Assembly: GCA_029844215.1 (NCBI GenBank) | Contig: CM056738.1 | Location: 61,967,593 to 62,031,592, forward strand | Direction: 5' to 3' | DNA: 64,000 bases | From: Przewalskia tangutica | Taxonomy: Eukaryota > Streptophyta > Magnoliopsida > Solanales > Solanaceae | Shown here: piece after piece, positions 1-12,406 of the stretch | Numbering within the stretch: position 1 is the first letter of the stretch | Layout of the letters: every line of letters starts with the position of its first letter | Notes under the pieces: model-generated | Told to the model about the DNA's origin: nothing | What the model saw: the letters and a program-made list of their open reading frames with translations, nothing else | Databases searched by the model: none | Position numbers and translations under genes: made by a program

Positions 1-842
1 GATGGCGCGCGTGCGCAACTCTGCGGACTTTGAGCTAAGCGCCTCGCTTCCCGGCCGGCGCTGAAACTTCAGCGACCAGATCTTCGCGCGCGGCCACGTA
101 CGGCGCGCGGCCGGCCGGCGCGCCCTACAATCACCCGCCTTGGCGCTGCTGAGGCCCCGATCATGGCTCGGACCAACCACGGTATAACACAATTGACTAG
201 ATTGAGAATACTGGGATCTACCATGCTGTACATAACCTCAAGATGAAGACCCGCAGTAGTGACCATGTCTTTGAACTCTTTTCTTAGACTCATGCATGTG
301 GAGTCCACCCCTTACCCATTCGACCATACTGGCATGATATGCCTTAGACTGGAAAGAAGACCTAGAGGCTACTAACTATAATGTCACTAACTAGAGTGGA
401 ACAGACAACCCTATCATGAAAAACCTAATCTGCTCAGTCTTGGTAGGAAGTAGCTGTGCAATATAGGACGACAAAGCATGGAAATGAGACTCCTACTCAG
501 CAAAATACATCCCTCTCTTCTCTAATATGGAGAACTCATCCCTCTTGCTCAATCCCAAGCTGGCGAGAACATAATTATCGAGGAAGACCTGATAGAACTT
601 AGCTTAAGATAATGGAGGCAAACTTACTGGTCCACAATCATTATACGACCTCCACCATTGCTTCATATCACCCACTAGCTGAAGAGTAACAAAATGCCAT
701 GTGACTCAACAATGCCCAAAGTATGGAGCTCTTATGGCTACTCACTATAAACTCATTAGCGTCCTCCTCGAGTTATCCATGAAAAATGGGAGGCTTCATA
801 TTAGAGAAATGCTCCCATATCTTCCGCACATCGTGGGTCATA
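1..842 (-). pseudogene. E0: decayed Ty3/gypsy gag fragment
   Basis: Read leftwards, the minus strand gives the core of a plant Ty3/gypsy gag in broken frames. It begins near 800 with a stretch like MKPPIFHG, then QWWRSYNDCGP near 640, FYQVFLDNYVLASL near 590 and FHALSSYIAQLLPTKTEQI near 470. Gag forms the particle that packages element RNA. Several stops interrupt the frame. The last 180 bases are very GC-rich and give an Arg/Gly/Ala-rich tail, which could be the basic end of the same gag or a different sequence. Any pol would lie left of the window. The N-terminal side abuts the E1 LTR, so E1 probably landed in or beside this gag. It is a dead remnant; the lineage within Ty3/gypsy is not resolved. 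Confidence 0.6.
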
Positions 843-2705
843 TGTTATGCCAAAACACTGGCCTATGTGAAACACGACACACGATGCTTGACTACATGTG
901 ACCGAGCGAACCACATGACTTGCTGAATCAACATGGGCATTAAAACATGCAATAATAATGATTTAAAATACGTAAAACATAATACTGAAAATATGATTGC
1001 AGAATAATCTGAAAACATAATGAGTCTGAATACTGAACATCTAACATGACATTCTAACTAGTCTATGAAATCTCTGAACACGAATCTAACTGCAAAACTG
1101 TTTCTCTAGGACAAGGCCCTGGGATACCTCTACTGTAAAGCATAACATAAAAATAAATAAATTGACTAAATGAATGAAATAAGTCTCACCACTAGTTGAT
1201 AGTGATGAAATCCTAATGAGCACATCCGTCGTCCTAAAACTTAGTACATGCATTATGAAGTGCAGGCCCCATACAAAAACAAATGTAAGTAGATTTGAAT
1301 TGTACTATATGTAAAGCAACTGAAAGAATAAGTAAGCACATGGAATAATAAGAACATAAAACTTAATCTGAACAATGAGCAGCAACATGATCTGACATGA
1401 GTATAATAACATGTATAAAATCTATAAAACTGCATAATTGCATACTTGTATACCACGCTAGAATGTGGCATCTGATCTTTGCCCCATCAGCTAAGCCATC
1501 ACATACCTTGATGGGGTATGAGACATGAACATGAATGGATCCAATAATCCCGCAAAGGGGTAACAAGAAGGTATCATCCTAACTGGGCGTAGAAACCCTT
1601 ATTCTACATTCTGTAAGCATAGTTTCAGGTTGTTTGAGCCTTCTCGATAGTCCGTGCAACTCTCAAAATATGAACATAAACATAGTTAACTTGTAAGCCT
1701 ATGAATTTCATGAAAATAACTTGTAAAACATGGTTTGGTAATCATAATTTAGCGTGTGAGTAGATATGTAATATATTTGTATAAATCCTAAAAATATGTA
1801 TAATTTCATGGATTGAGCAACAATAAATCATGACTTGTATTTAAGAACTCATGGAGTTCGAACATGTGTTCATAAATTACGGATAAGTTCATGACAATCA
1901 TATATATATATATAATTTTACATTTATATACGATTATCAAAAATTAGAGAAAACCCTAGTTGTGAGGAATTCATGTTTCATGGATTAATAGTAGTGTGGA
2001 GAAAAACAATTATGTCTCATGCGTGGATAGAAGCTCTACATACATTAATCGCTCCAAAACTTGTATTAAAATTTTGATCTTTGAAAAAAAAAAACCTAGT
2101 TTGAACTTTAATTTCTTGAGTCGCTTTTTTTTATAACCATAGGTTAGAAACAATGAATTTATACTTAGAAATCATGTATAAACCTTAGAATCCACTTGGA
2201 ATAGGCTTACCTTGGTATATGAGGATGATGGGAGGAGAAGACATTTGTTCTAGGGCTTGAAAAATATCAAAATTGATTATTAGAACTGATTTCACGTTTA
2301 TATACTATTTCAGTAATCGACGGTTGTTACGACCATATTGTACGGTCCGTACAATTTTGACACTGGGAAGTATGGCCTGTACAATTTTGTAAGGCCCATA
2401 CAAAACGACCATCATCGAAAAGCAACTATCCATTGACTGCCAAAAGCTAAGGGGGACTTCACGGTATAAAAAGACTGTCTGTATAATTTTATACAGTCTG
2501 TATAACCTACCGTACATTGTCAATTTCCGACAGTTATTTGTATGGCCCATTGCTATGGTCTGTCACATTTTCTACAGTTTGTATATTTCTTGTGTAAAAC
2601 TGGGATTACAAAACTGAAACTAGGTTTTTAACTTTAACTACTCGTCTTGGTTTCCTACACTCCTAAATTATGAACATGGATTAGTTTGAACGTATGCGGT
2701 GTTAC
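843..2705 (-). mobile_element. E1 3' LTR (Ty3/gypsy, minus strand)
   Basis: This 1.86-kb LTR is recognised by its alignment with 44947-46568, for example the shared run from ACCACATG through CTTGCTGAATCAACATGGGC. Its minus-strand start lies near 2705 (CGTAACACC, one base off the usual TGTAACACC). It is followed on the plus strand by the reverse complement of a polypurine tract and by an E1 polyprotein end. The left boundary near 843 was set by alignment to the other LTR and is good to about 10 bases. The two LTRs differ at many positions, so E1 is the oldest well-defined element here. Confidence 0.7.
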
Positions 2706-2740
2706 GATATCTCCCCTGGGATTATTCGTCATCGAATGAT
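2706..2740 (-). promoter_or_regulatory. E1 polypurine tract and adjoining palindrome
   Basis: On the minus strand a purine-rich run lies directly before the LTR start and would prime plus-strand DNA synthesis. Next to it is an imperfect palindrome with ATTCG/CGAAT arms and a TCAT loop. This matches the palindrome beside the polypurine tracts of E3, E5 and E8. The tract has decayed: purines are interrupted by two pyrimidines. Confidence 0.5.
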
Positions 2741-2939
2741 GGGTCATGGTTAAGAATGAGAATGGACATAGTGTGTGTACATGAATGGGAAGAAACATGA
2801 CATAGATCATGGGGCCTGAATTGACATGATTACATGAAATAATGAACATGGGGAATGAGACATGAGTACTGAATACATGAACTTGAAAATGAGACATAAA
2901 TACACAAGGGACATGACATGAATACTGAAGGCATTTACC

Positions 2940-4400
2940 TTGTACGCTCTTTTCTTGCTCCTTAAATAAGTGTGGATATCTGGACTTTATTTCCTCTTCG
3001 GCTTCCTATGTAGCCTTCTGAACTTTCTAACCTCTCCACAGCACTTTCACTAAGGCAACTGTTTTAGTTATCCACTTATGAACCTGACGATCCAGAATAG
3101 TCACAAATATTTTTTCATAGGTTAGGGCATCCTTAATTGTGATGGATTCACTAGGAACAACCAACACCGGGTCTCCCACACACTTCCTCAGCATAGATAC
3201 ATGAAATATTGGGTGTACAACATTTAAAGTTTGTCGCAATTCAAACTCATAAGCCACTTGGCTAATTCTTCGTAGGATCCCATATGGTCCAATAAATCTG
3301 GGACTCAGCTTCCCCTTGTTTCCAAACCTTATGACACCTTCATAGTTGAATTTTTCAGAAATACCAAATCATCAACTTGAAACTCTAAGCCTCTATGCCT
3401 CACATCCAAATAGGATTTCTGGTGACTCTGAGCTATTTTCAAATGCTCCTAAATCAACTTGATTTTATCCATAGCCTGATGGACCAAGTATGGCCCTAAC
3501 TATTCAGTTCCACCAACTTCGAAGCAACAAATTAATTATCTAATTCATTTCCCATACAGAGCTTCGAACTGTTCCATCTGAACACTAGCATGATAACTGT
3601 TATTATAAGTATATTTGATGAGAGGCAAATGCTTATCCCAATTACTTTTAAAATCAAGAATACATCCCTCAACATATCCTTAAGAGTCTGAATACTATGC
3701 TCTCCCTGACCATCTGCTTGAGGATGAAAATATATGCTGAGATTTACCTTAGTACCTAATCCTTTCTGGAATGATTTCCAAAAGTGCACTAAAACTGAGC
3801 ACCACGATACGAAATAATGGACATTGGGGTCCCATGAATCTTGACAATGTCTCGGTTATATAACTTGACATAATCTTCTGCTGAATCTATGATCTAGACT
3901 GGAAAGAAGTGGGATAATTTAGTAAGTCGGTCCACAATCACCCAAATCAAATCACTCCTTCGGGATGAGAGCGGTAGACCTATTATGAAGTCCATATTTA
4001 TTATCTCTCATTTCCTAATGGGAATATCAATGTTCTAAGCCAACCCACCAGGCCTCTGGTGCTCAATATTCACTTGATGATAATTTGGATACTTGGCCAC
4101 AAAGTCTGCTACGTTCCTTTTCATATCGTTCCACCAATAAATCTCTTTAAGATCTTGATACATCTTCATATAACCCGGGTTGTGCGGTTCTGTTATAATT
4201 CGCTCCTTGAGTCCATCCATATCTAGAACACATAACCTGCTACGGTACCTCAAAGTACCATCATCTCCCCTTTTTTCAAAAGTCGTAGTCTAATACTTGT
4301 GAATCCCTTCTTTCAGCTGCATCATATAGGGATCATTAAACTATTTCTCTATCACTTCAGCTACTAAGTAGGATTGGGACTTGTTCTGGACAACAACAAC
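2940..4400 (-). pseudogene. E1 integrase remnant (pol C-terminus)
   Basis: Integrase inserts the DNA copy into the host chromosome. Reading the minus strand right to left, the zinc-binding N-terminal region is seen at 4253-4035 (KMYQDLKEIYWWNDMKR and later a CPNC-like YPNYHQV, so its second cysteine pair is lost). The catalytic-core end is at 3789-3532 (FWKSFQKGLGTKVNLS, then FHPQADGQ). The C-terminal tether is at 3257-3027 (HPIFHVSMLRKCVGDP, then ILDRQV). A further frame ends with EEIKSRYPHLF near 3000, the usual tail of Tekay/Del polyproteins. Stops and frameshifts separate the pieces. No complete DDE core can be read, so this copy cannot work. Confidence 0.85.
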
Positions 4401-4505
4401 ACCAGCATCGGAGTCCAAAAGTAAAAATCCTAAACTGGATAGTCGGTGAATTTCCTTTGCCATGGTTCTCTTTTCTTATTCGACATGATATATGCTTCCC
4501 ATTGA

Positions 4506-4937
4506 TCACTGACTGAGAGCATCAACTACCACAATTGTTTTTCTCAGATTGTATAGAGCAACCACATCATAATCCTTTAACAATTCAAGATATCTCTTTT
4601 GTCTAAGATTCAACTCTCGCCACTTGAAAATATATTTAAGGCTCTTGTGATCTATGAAAATGTCAACGTGAACTCCATATAAATAGTGGTTCCATTTCTT
4701 GAGGCCAAAACTTACGACCACCGATTCTAAATCAGGTGTCAGATAGTTTTTTTCACGATGGTTGAGTTGATTTGAGGCATAAGCTATAACCTTACTATGA
4801 TGCATTAAAACATATCTGAGATCAATGCCTAATGCATTATAATATACAATGAACCCCTCAGTTCTCTCTAGCGATGTTAACACTAGGGAAGAAGTCAGCC
4901 TTGTTTTTGAATTCTTCAAAAATATGCTCACAGACAT
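4506..4937 (-). pseudogene. E1 RNase H domain remnant
   Basis: RNase H removes the RNA template during reverse transcription. The frame keeps the order of a Ty3/gypsy RNase H: a start like EGFIVYYNALGIDLRYVLMH, then VIAYASNQLNHREKNY, the LYGVHVDIFIDHKSLKYIF segment and the end VVVDALSQ. In the family the first segment normally reads YCDAS, where Asp is catalytic; here it is YYNAL, so the catalytic Asp appears to be Asn. The end is usually ADALSR. It follows the RT of the same element in the expected order and leads into integrase. Confidence 0.85.
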
Positions 4938-5199
4938 CTGACCACTGAAATTTGACTTCCTTATAAGTTAATCTAGTCAATGAAGCTGAGATAAAGGAAA
5001 ACTCCTTAATGAAACACTTGTACTAGCATGCCAGAGCCAAGAAACTGCTTATCTCAGAGGCTGAGGTGGTATTGGTCCAATTCTTCACATTGTCTATTTT
5101 ATGAAAATCAACATAGACACCTTCGCATGAAATCACATGGCCTAAGAATGCTACGAATTTAACCAATATTTGCACTTGGAAATTTTTGCATAGAGCTGG

Positions 5200-5860
5200 A
5201 AGCCTTATAGTGTCCGCAAAACTATTCCTAGATGTTCTGCATGATCAATCTTACTACAGGAATAGACTAGAATATCATCAGTGAAGACAATGATGAAAAT
5301 GTCAAGATAAGGCTTTAATACCCTATTCATAAGATTCATAAAAACAGCTGGGGAATTTTTCAATCTGAATGACATGACATAAAATTCAAAATGATCGTAG
5401 CGAGTTTTGTAAGCGATCTTCGGAATGTCAACTTCCTTAACCTTAAGCTGATGGCACGCTGATCTGAGGTCCTTTTGAATAACATTGGGCACCCTGAAGT
5501 TGATCAAATACGTCATCGATTTTGGGAAGAGGATATTTATTGTTAATGGTGACCCTTGTTCAACTGGTGATAGTCAATGTACATGTGCAACGACCCATCC
5601 TTCTTTCGAACAAATAAGATTGACATTTAGTCTAATAAATCCCTTATCAAGGAGAACTTTCAATTGGCCTTTTAGTTTTCTTAAATTTAATGGATAAATT
5701 CTATATGGCGGAATATATATTGTCTTAGTGCTGAGAAGTAGATCAATTCCAAAAAAAATCTCTCGATTGGGCAGAACTCCAAGAAGATCTTCAGGAAAAA
5801 CTTTTGGAAACTTATTGACAAATGGAAGAGTTAGGATTGGAGATAAATGCAAACTAGATG
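5200..5860 (-). pseudogene. E1 reverse transcriptase remnant
   Basis: This is the RT domain that copies element RNA into DNA. The N-terminal half is at 5852-5574 (NREIFFGIDLLL, then IPPYRIYPLNLRKLKGQLK and LLDKGFIRL). The C-terminal half is at 5516-5205 and carries the catalytic box as FTDDILVYS, preceded by FMNLMNRVLKPYLD. Family members read F/Y-x-DD here, so the two catalytic aspartates survive. The halves are in different frames, with decay and probably a small loss between them where the KKKDGS-like segment should be. Confidence 0.88.
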
Positions 5861-6189
5861 GTAAATGTACCCTTGGATGTCATATTTATGGCTTTAAGAT
5901 TGGAGATAAACCAAAGTATGGGGCTACTGCATCACCCTTCCATTTTTGACTTGTTCACTAGGAAATTCGAATCTGACAATTTTGGTTCTACAACCTAATG
6001 TGGCATAACATGAATATAATCAGTCCATGCCCATGATCATATTGAAGTCTACTATTTATAACTCTACCAAGTAGGCTACTACAATGTAATGATTAACTTT
6101 AAGTGGACAAACCCTATACATTTATCTAACTATAACTGACTCTCCAACTATAGTAGATACTTCAAAAGGTTCACGCAACATATCTGGTT

Positions 6190-6440
6190 CTATCCCAAAT
6201 TTCTTGACAAAAATGGGATTACATATGATAGAGTGGATCCAGGATCCATTAGGGCATAAACATCAAAAGTGAAAGCGGTTAGTATACATGTGATAACATC
6301 TTCACGAGCCTCTATATCTCGACGCCCGGCTAAAGCATATAAGACGTTTGGATCTCCACCTGTGTTACCTGACTTAGTTGTGTAACGCCCTAATTGGGCC
6401 TGAGAATTGTGAGAAACTGCTACATTTGTGGACAAAGCCC
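6190..6440 (-). pseudogene. E1 retropepsin-like protease remnant
   Basis: This is the aspartic protease that cuts the Gag-Pol polyprotein. The frame contains DVYALMDPGSTLSYV, matching the D-x-G active-site loop of plant Ty3/gypsy proteases. The catalytic Asp is present. Upstream is a linker with the shape of the gag-protease junction (CPQ-like, then YALAGRRDIEAREDVITC). It lies between the zinc knuckle of gag and the RT start, as expected. Only the first half of the domain is in one frame. Confidence 0.8.
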
Positions 6441-7483
6441 TATTACCTCATGTACTTTGCCTCACTGACCACAACCATAATTGATATCTATAATCATGCG
6501 ACACTCCCCTGGGTGTCCCTTACCACACTTACCACAGACTAGATTGTTAAAGGTTCCTTAGCCCACACTAGGCTATTATTGGGAGCATGAAACTCTAATG
6601 TTCTGCCTCTTATGATTATTCTTGAACTTAAGGACTGGAGCACTAGCTAAAGATGGAGCAGGTCCTAATGACCTATTTTAAAGAACTTCCATCCCCCCCC
6701 CCCGACTAAAGTTGCCTGAAGACTTAGCTCTCTTATTGATCACATTGTCTTTCTCATTCTCTAACGCTTAATCTTCCTTCATTCTTCTGTCTTTACCATG
6801 CACAAAAGTGACCATCATGGTAATAGTTATTTCCTTATTCTGAGTAGAAATGTTAGCAGCACTGAACAAATTGGGGTCAAGACCCCACACAAAATGCCTA
6901 ATTCTAACCCTCATGTCTGAAACCATGTGTGGAGCATACGTATCCAAAGAAACAAAGTGGAGATAGTACTCCTACACACTCCAACCATTTTTCTTGAGCT
7001 TCTCAAATTTGAAGGCCTTTGCCTCTTTGACCTCTAGCTGCATAAAGTGCTCTATGAAGGCATCTGCAAATTTATCCCAAGTTGGAGGAGACACATCTTC
7101 CCCTCAGGAATGTTCCCGTGACTCATACCAAATATGAGCAACATCTTGCAACAGTTAAGCTCTCAACTCTACAAACCTCTATCTCAATGGCATATATAAC
7201 ATGAAATATTTTTTGAAGCCTACCAATGAAATTATGCGGATCCTCTATCTTGTCAGACCCTGTGAACACTGGAGGGTCAATTTGTAGAAATCCCAGAGTC
7301 CTAAAACTTGATGACTCTCCACTAGCTTCCGTACTTGGAGTCATTCCCTGATATTGAGCATATGCAGCCACGATTAGAGTGAACAACTAAATAGCTCCCC
7401 TATCATATGAGCCAATGAAACTATGTGGCAGAACTAGAGTACAAACCTCCATAGGCCCTCTGATATCAGGTGGGGGTGGTCTA
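6441..7483 (-). pseudogene. E1 gag, main part, cut by E2
   Basis: The minus strand gives FLQIDPPVFTGSDKIEDPHNFIGRLQ in two adjoining pieces (7300-7200). This is the start of the retrotransposon gag domain in Tekay/Del-like elements. A zinc-knuckle segment reading CGKCGKGHPGECRMI lies near 6530. Upstream, PPPPDIRGPMEV is readable next to 7483, where the E2 LTR begins. The missing N-terminus is found at 44639-44900. Frameshifts and stops make it non-functional. A C-rich homopolymer near 6695 may hide a sequencing length error. Confidence 0.8.
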
Positions 7484-10362
7484 TGTTACACCCCGTATTT
7501 ACAAAACATGTTTTAAGAACGTGCGTAAGAACTCACAAGTGTTAAGATTTGAGACTTGAAAATAATTATCGGAATTATGAAATTTTCGGAAAAGGTATTG
7601 TTGTGACGAATGGGAGGGCGACACGTGTCACCCCCCCTTAGTGATGCCTTGGACGAAAATGTCATGGCTAAGATGGTCATTGACCATAGTCTTGTATTAC
7701 TAAGTCTTGCAAGTAGCAAGCTTGATAATTTTGACCAAGTCAAAGGACCCACAAGGTCTTGATATTTAATAAGAGCTTATCCTAGCCACCCAAATGGTTG
7801 CATCTTGACCCTCCAAGGTGCTATTTAATACTACTAGTAGCAAGAGTGAGCTTAACACTTAGAAAAATTTCTTGAAAATTTGAAGAACTCATAGTGAGCT
7901 CTCGGGTTCCATCACTTTGAAAAGGAAAAAAAATTGTTTCTTGTCCATTTAACTCCACACTTTAAACCAAGGTTCTTGAGGGTAGTGTAAGCATATCTCA
8001 ATAGAAAAATCTCGAAAAAAGATAGTTTTCGGGTTAGTCGCAAAGCGAAAACCTAGTTGTCTTTCTAGTTTTTGTTTAGAAGTTTGAAGAAAAATTGTTG
8101 GTGTTGTTCTAAGGGTCTCAAGGAGCGGATTGAAGTGTCTTGAAGAGTCTCTAAACTACTAAGGAGCGACTTCGGATTTGGAGTTGGATTAAGATTCGTT
8201 GAGGTATAATCTTGTCTTTTAAAGTGTTACAAGATTATATATTTATATTGTTGTTGTTAGCTTTACATGTTGCTAGCATGAAGTTGATATGTTGAAGTTT
8301 ATAAGTATTATGGATTGCTTGTAGCTTAAATCCGAAATGTTATACAAGCCACTTGAAGATTGGATTACTAATTGGTCGTTTATTAGAAATCGTCGCATGT
8401 CACTTACTTGAAGATTATGGTAGTTATAATCAAATGCGACTTGATATCATGTTATGCTACCAATTTGGATTGAAATGGAAATTGGATAAGAATTGGTATT
8501 GTTGTATTCATTATGGTCGAAATTGGACTAGTAGTTGTATTAGTTGTTATCGTTTGTGGGGCGGAATTTTACACGTCTAGTAGGCGTGTAATCCCCTATT
8601 GATAAATTCCTTTGATTGTGCCTTAAATGTGGAGTGTTTGGTTATTGTATTCGGCCTTGAAAAAGGTGGCAAAGATAGTAAAAACAAAGGAGGTGATGTC
8701 CGATTTTCCGTAGAATTTAGCGACTTGACACTTATAAGATTTTACGTTTGAAGTAAGGCTTTAATAGACGTATTGTGAATATTATAGGTTGACATACTAC
8801 GGGCGGGACTTTGTACTTGGCAAGTGGTTGACCCGGCAAGGTATGTAGAACTTTTCCTATCTTTTGAGCATGACTAGTTGTACGTATATAGTACGGTAGA
8901 CGTACAAGACCTTGATATCTTTTACTAGTTTTATGAATATCCAAGTTGGGTGAGTTAGGAGATTAACTCACTTCTTTGAAAGTATTAAGGATGTCTAATG
9001 TTTTATTAAAGTTAAGGGACTTGAAGAGTTTTAAAGTATGTGATACTTGTTCCGTTTTAAACGTATAAGTCCCTTGGATAGGAAATTGTTTATGACTAAG
9101 GTATAAAGCGAATGTAACGACTTTATGGGGAGTTGGTTATATTTGCTTTATGGAAAGATAAATGACTTAATTTCAATGAAAAGGCAATTTGATTTTTAAG
9201 GCATCAATTGCCTAAGGTTTTATAATAAAAATGAGTCACTTGATTTAGAAACCTAACTTTATTTCTAAAGGTATTGTGACTCGTCTTGAAAAGAAATTTT
9301 GACTTGATACTACGGTTTATAGTATCTTGGAAGTTTTATATGAAAATGAGTCATTTTCAAAAGGTTAGAAGTACGTAGTACTTTGGGTTAAACTCCCGGA
9401 TTTATTATAACATATTAGTGCCTTAAGTGAACTAAAATGAGAGTGTAGATGAATAAGACTAATAAGAAGTTAGGGATTTCTAACTTGCTTATTTATTATA
9501 CGATGACGGTTTGAGATAGGGTAAGAGTATAAGTGAGGCGGACTTCAAGACGCTATACCACCTTCTCCAGGATAAGAGTATAAGTGAGGGGTAAGCCCCC
9601 AAGACATTATACCACCTGCTTTATTACCTTCTTCAGGGTAAGAGTATAAATGAGGGGAAAACCCCCAAGACGTTATACCACCTGCTTCAGGGTAAGAGTA
9701 TAAATGAGGGGTAAAAACCTCAAGACGTTATACCACCTGCTTCTATGGGTTCGCTACCCATGATATGATCGGGAGTCTCCTATTGTGATGTTGTACGTAT
9801 TCCCTTGATTTACTCTCATTGTTAGTAAGGCACTGTGTACTGTAATTTTGTTGCCATACATGTCTCCGGCTTTGTTTTAAACTTATGTTGAAATTACAGT
9901 ACTTTCCAGTTTTAACTTAGTACATATTGTGTACTGACCCCCTTCCTCGGGGGCTGCGTTCATGCCGCAGGAAAGGGTAAGCAGGTGGTGGATCCTCATA
10001 CTTAGGATCACTTATCAGACGTCAGAAGCTCCATTTCTCCGGAGGCTTGTCTCTTTTGGTACAGTCTTTCCCTGATGTTGTAGATTTATGTACATTCAGG
10101 GGTATGGCGGGGCCCTGTCCCGCCACAGTTGTTATTCCTAGAGGTCTGTATTCACATATGTGGTTGGGCTGTAAGAACTGATTGTACAGTTGTACTTTTG
10201 AGTATGTTTATATTATGGAAGGCGGCCTTATCGGCTAGCCTGGGATGTTATTGTTGACATATGTGTTTATGTTGTGTATGTTCCGCTGCTATTCTCTGAT
10301 GTATACCTGAACAGGGTGCCCAGGTAGGGCACCAGTCGCGGACCCGGGGTCGGGTCGTGACA
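7484..10362 (+). mobile_element. E2 5' LTR (Ty3/gypsy family A)
   Basis: This 2,879-bp LTR starts TGTTACACCCCGTATTT and ends GGGTCGTGACA, so it has TG...CA ends. A four-base spacer and an intact primer site follow. The five bases before it are GTCTA; TTCTA follows the partner LTR end at 44638, so this is a possible imperfect target duplication. The LTR contains the shared dyad near 9113-9142 and a minisatellite at 9510-9750. The second half (from 8873) recurs at 43180-44638. There is no coding capacity; the short frames here are chance. Confidence 0.9.
9510..9750 (+). repeat. E2 LTR minisatellite, about four units
   Basis: Units of about 55-70 bp follow one another. Each has GTAAGAGTATAAGTGAGG or a variant, a variable middle, then AAGACGTTATACCACCTGC or a variant. 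The last three units are the most alike. The same array is seen in the second LTR fragment at 43828-44055, and two inverted units are in the E6 LTR near 14905-15005. Confidence 0.85.
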
Positions 10363-10366
10363 AAAG

Positions 10367-10378
10367 TGGTATCAGAGC
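10367..10378 (+). promoter_or_regulatory. E2 primer binding site (initiator Met tRNA)
   Basis: TGGTATCAGAGC is the standard plant complement to the 3' end of initiator Met tRNA. It lies four bases after the LTR end. It is the intact reference for the altered sites of E3, E5 and E8. Confidence 0.95.
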
Positions 10379-10570
10379 AGTTAGTCCTCGGAAAGTGTCT
10401 ACAGACCGTGTCTAGTAGAGTCTTGATTATCGGTGTGTTGTGCACCACATCTATAATCAGAAGGTTGCAGGATATTTAAGATTGGTTTCCATTCTTCTCT
10501 CTCTAAAGATCGTGCAATAGAGCTGTCTTATTAGGTTGAATCCTCTCTGACCTCTTCTTATGAAACAGTT

Positions 10571-11760
10571 ATGCCTCCACGGAAGGCGACCAGGGCCCAG
10601 AAGGGCAAGGCAGCAGCAGGAGCTGCTAGCGGTACTCAGAGGGTTACACGGACTCAGGCACAGACTATACCTGAGGTAGTAGGCGGGTCGGCGAGTTCAG
10701 CCACGCCGGCAGTATTAGAGGAGCCGAGAGCGGCAGTAGCTCCAGAGGTTCCGTGCAGATCCTCGATTCCGCGTGGTCGAGTATAGAGACTACGGGGAGC
10801 AGATCCGGTTATTGACCAGTATAGTAGCCGGGCAGCGCCGACAGGAGCAGGCAGCCCACCCTAGGGCCGACAGTTTGCGGATTAGGGATTTTCTGGGTTG
10901 TCATCCACCTGAGTTTTATGGTTCGAGGTCTGAGGAGGATCCGCAGGAGTTCATTCGGCAGCTACAGCGGACCATGCAGGTTCTTAGGGCTTCAGAGACA
11001 GAGTCTGTTACGCTAGCCTCTTACCGGTTACGCGATATTGCGTTGAACTGGTTTGAGTCGTGGTTGCTTTCGAGAGGTGATGATGCTCTTCCAGCTTTTT
11101 GGGAGGAGTTTACAGAGGCCTTCATGGATCACTTTTTGCCTCCTGAGATGAGGAGAGCCCGGGTAGACAGATTCTTGACCTTGAGGAAGAACGGGAGGAC
11201 TATCAGGGAGTATAGCTTGGAGTTTGACTCCTTGGCCAGACATGCGCATACTATTGTTGCTGACATGGCGGATATGGTTCATCGTTATGTGATGGGGCTT
11301 GACCGTCATATGATAACCGCATGCTTGGGTATAGCTCTTCAGCCCGGTATGGACATCGCCCGGATGCAGGCCTATGCGCAGGGGATAGAGGATAGAGAGA
11401 GGGAGGACCAGATTGACTCAGGCCAGCCCAAGAGGCTGTGACCTCGTGGTCTCAGGCGCTGAGGCGGACTTCGGCAGAACTGTGTCCACTTTCCACCAAA
11501 GACAGAGTGCTCCTTCACGGTTTTCTCGCAAGAGGTCCGATCGGCCAGTCATTCGTGAGCGGTCGTGGCTCCGGACTTCGGATTTCGGCGAGGCAGAACG
11601 TCACCGATCGGGACCACCCATACCTCGGTGTGCTCGACGCGTAGGTTTCACGAGGCGAGTGTTGCAGAGCCGGGAGCTTGTTACACTTGTACGCAGGCCA
11701 TTTGAGGAGAGACCGTCCGCCCAGAGGCGGCATGTGGTACGGCACGGCATGTGATCCGCT
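10571..11760 (+). pseudogene. E2 gag (frameshifted)
   Basis: Gag begins MPPRKATRAQKGKAAAG at 10571. The Ala/Thr-rich N-terminus is open to 10786. The main gag domain then continues in another frame from 10773 to 11441: RADSLRIRDFLGCHPPEFYG, DPQEFIRQLQ, ALNWFESW, FMDHFLPPEMRRARVD, REYSLEFDSLARHA, ending ALQPGMDIARMQAYAQGIED. A shift by one base near 10780 joins the two frames. The Arg-rich tail with a cysteine knuckle (11600-11700) is only readable in mixed frames. This is the best-preserved gag domain in the window, but as given it is not one open frame. The start is fixed by its match to E6 and E8 (MPPRKATR). Confidence 0.88.
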
Positions 11761-11789
11761 GTCGGGTCTTCTTCTCCTTCAGTGGTTAT

Positions 11790-12400
11790 GCGCCCGAGGC
11801 GTGGTACTCACGGACGCACACCGCGCAGAGGTCGTGGTGGTTCAGTTCTAGCGGTCCACGTAATCCGCACATATTCATTAGCCAGTCGCCAGGATCAGGA
11901 GGCTTCCCCTGACGTCGTCACAGGTACATTATTGATTTCAGGCTGTGATGTTTATGCTTTGATAGATCTAGGTTCTACCTTGTCCTATGTGTCCCCTCTT
12001 ATCGGGTAGAATCGGATAGAGCCGAGTCGATAGAGCCTTTTGAGGTAGCTACGCTGGGTGATTCGGTGTTAGGCGAAAGGGTGTACAGAGGTTGTCCCAG
12101 ATTCATATACGATCGCCGACTTACTGCACTTGATAGAGTTGGAGATGACAGATTTTGATGTCATTATGGGTATGGACTAGTTGGCTTCTTGTTATGCCAA
12201 CGTTGACTGTAGGGACAGGTTAGTTCGGTTCCAGTTTTCTAGTGAGCCAGTTATCGAGTGGAAGGGCAACACAGCATCGCCGAGGGGTAGGTTTATTTCT
12301 TACCTCAAGGCTAGGAAGATGGTGCGTAGCGGTACATCTATCATCCGTTCGTATTTGATACTGCAGGCCGAGGTGCCGCTTCTTCGCCGCTGGTTAGGAG
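11790..12400 (+). pseudogene. E2 protease and protease-RT linker
   Basis: The aspartic-protease loop reads DVYALIDLGSTLSYVSP near 11950. Most relatives have DPGST or DSGST, so the residue after Asp has changed to Leu. A stop follows at 12007. Beyond it, broken frames give LIELEMTDFDVIMGMD, LASCYANVDCRDRLVRFQF, EWKGNTASPRGRFISYLKARKMV. This is the usual segment between protease and RT in this group. Stops at 12007 and 12178 and frame changes show decay or sequence error. Confidence 0.82.
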
Positions 12401-12406
12401 TTTCAT

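Noticed and set aside
6695..6704. C homopolymer as a functional site
   Set aside because: It falls in decayed E1 gag; a length error or slippage is the simpler explanation.
7513..8944. Frames of 70-80 codons in the E2 LTR
   Set aside because: They have no motif, lie in an LTR and are not conserved in related LTRs.
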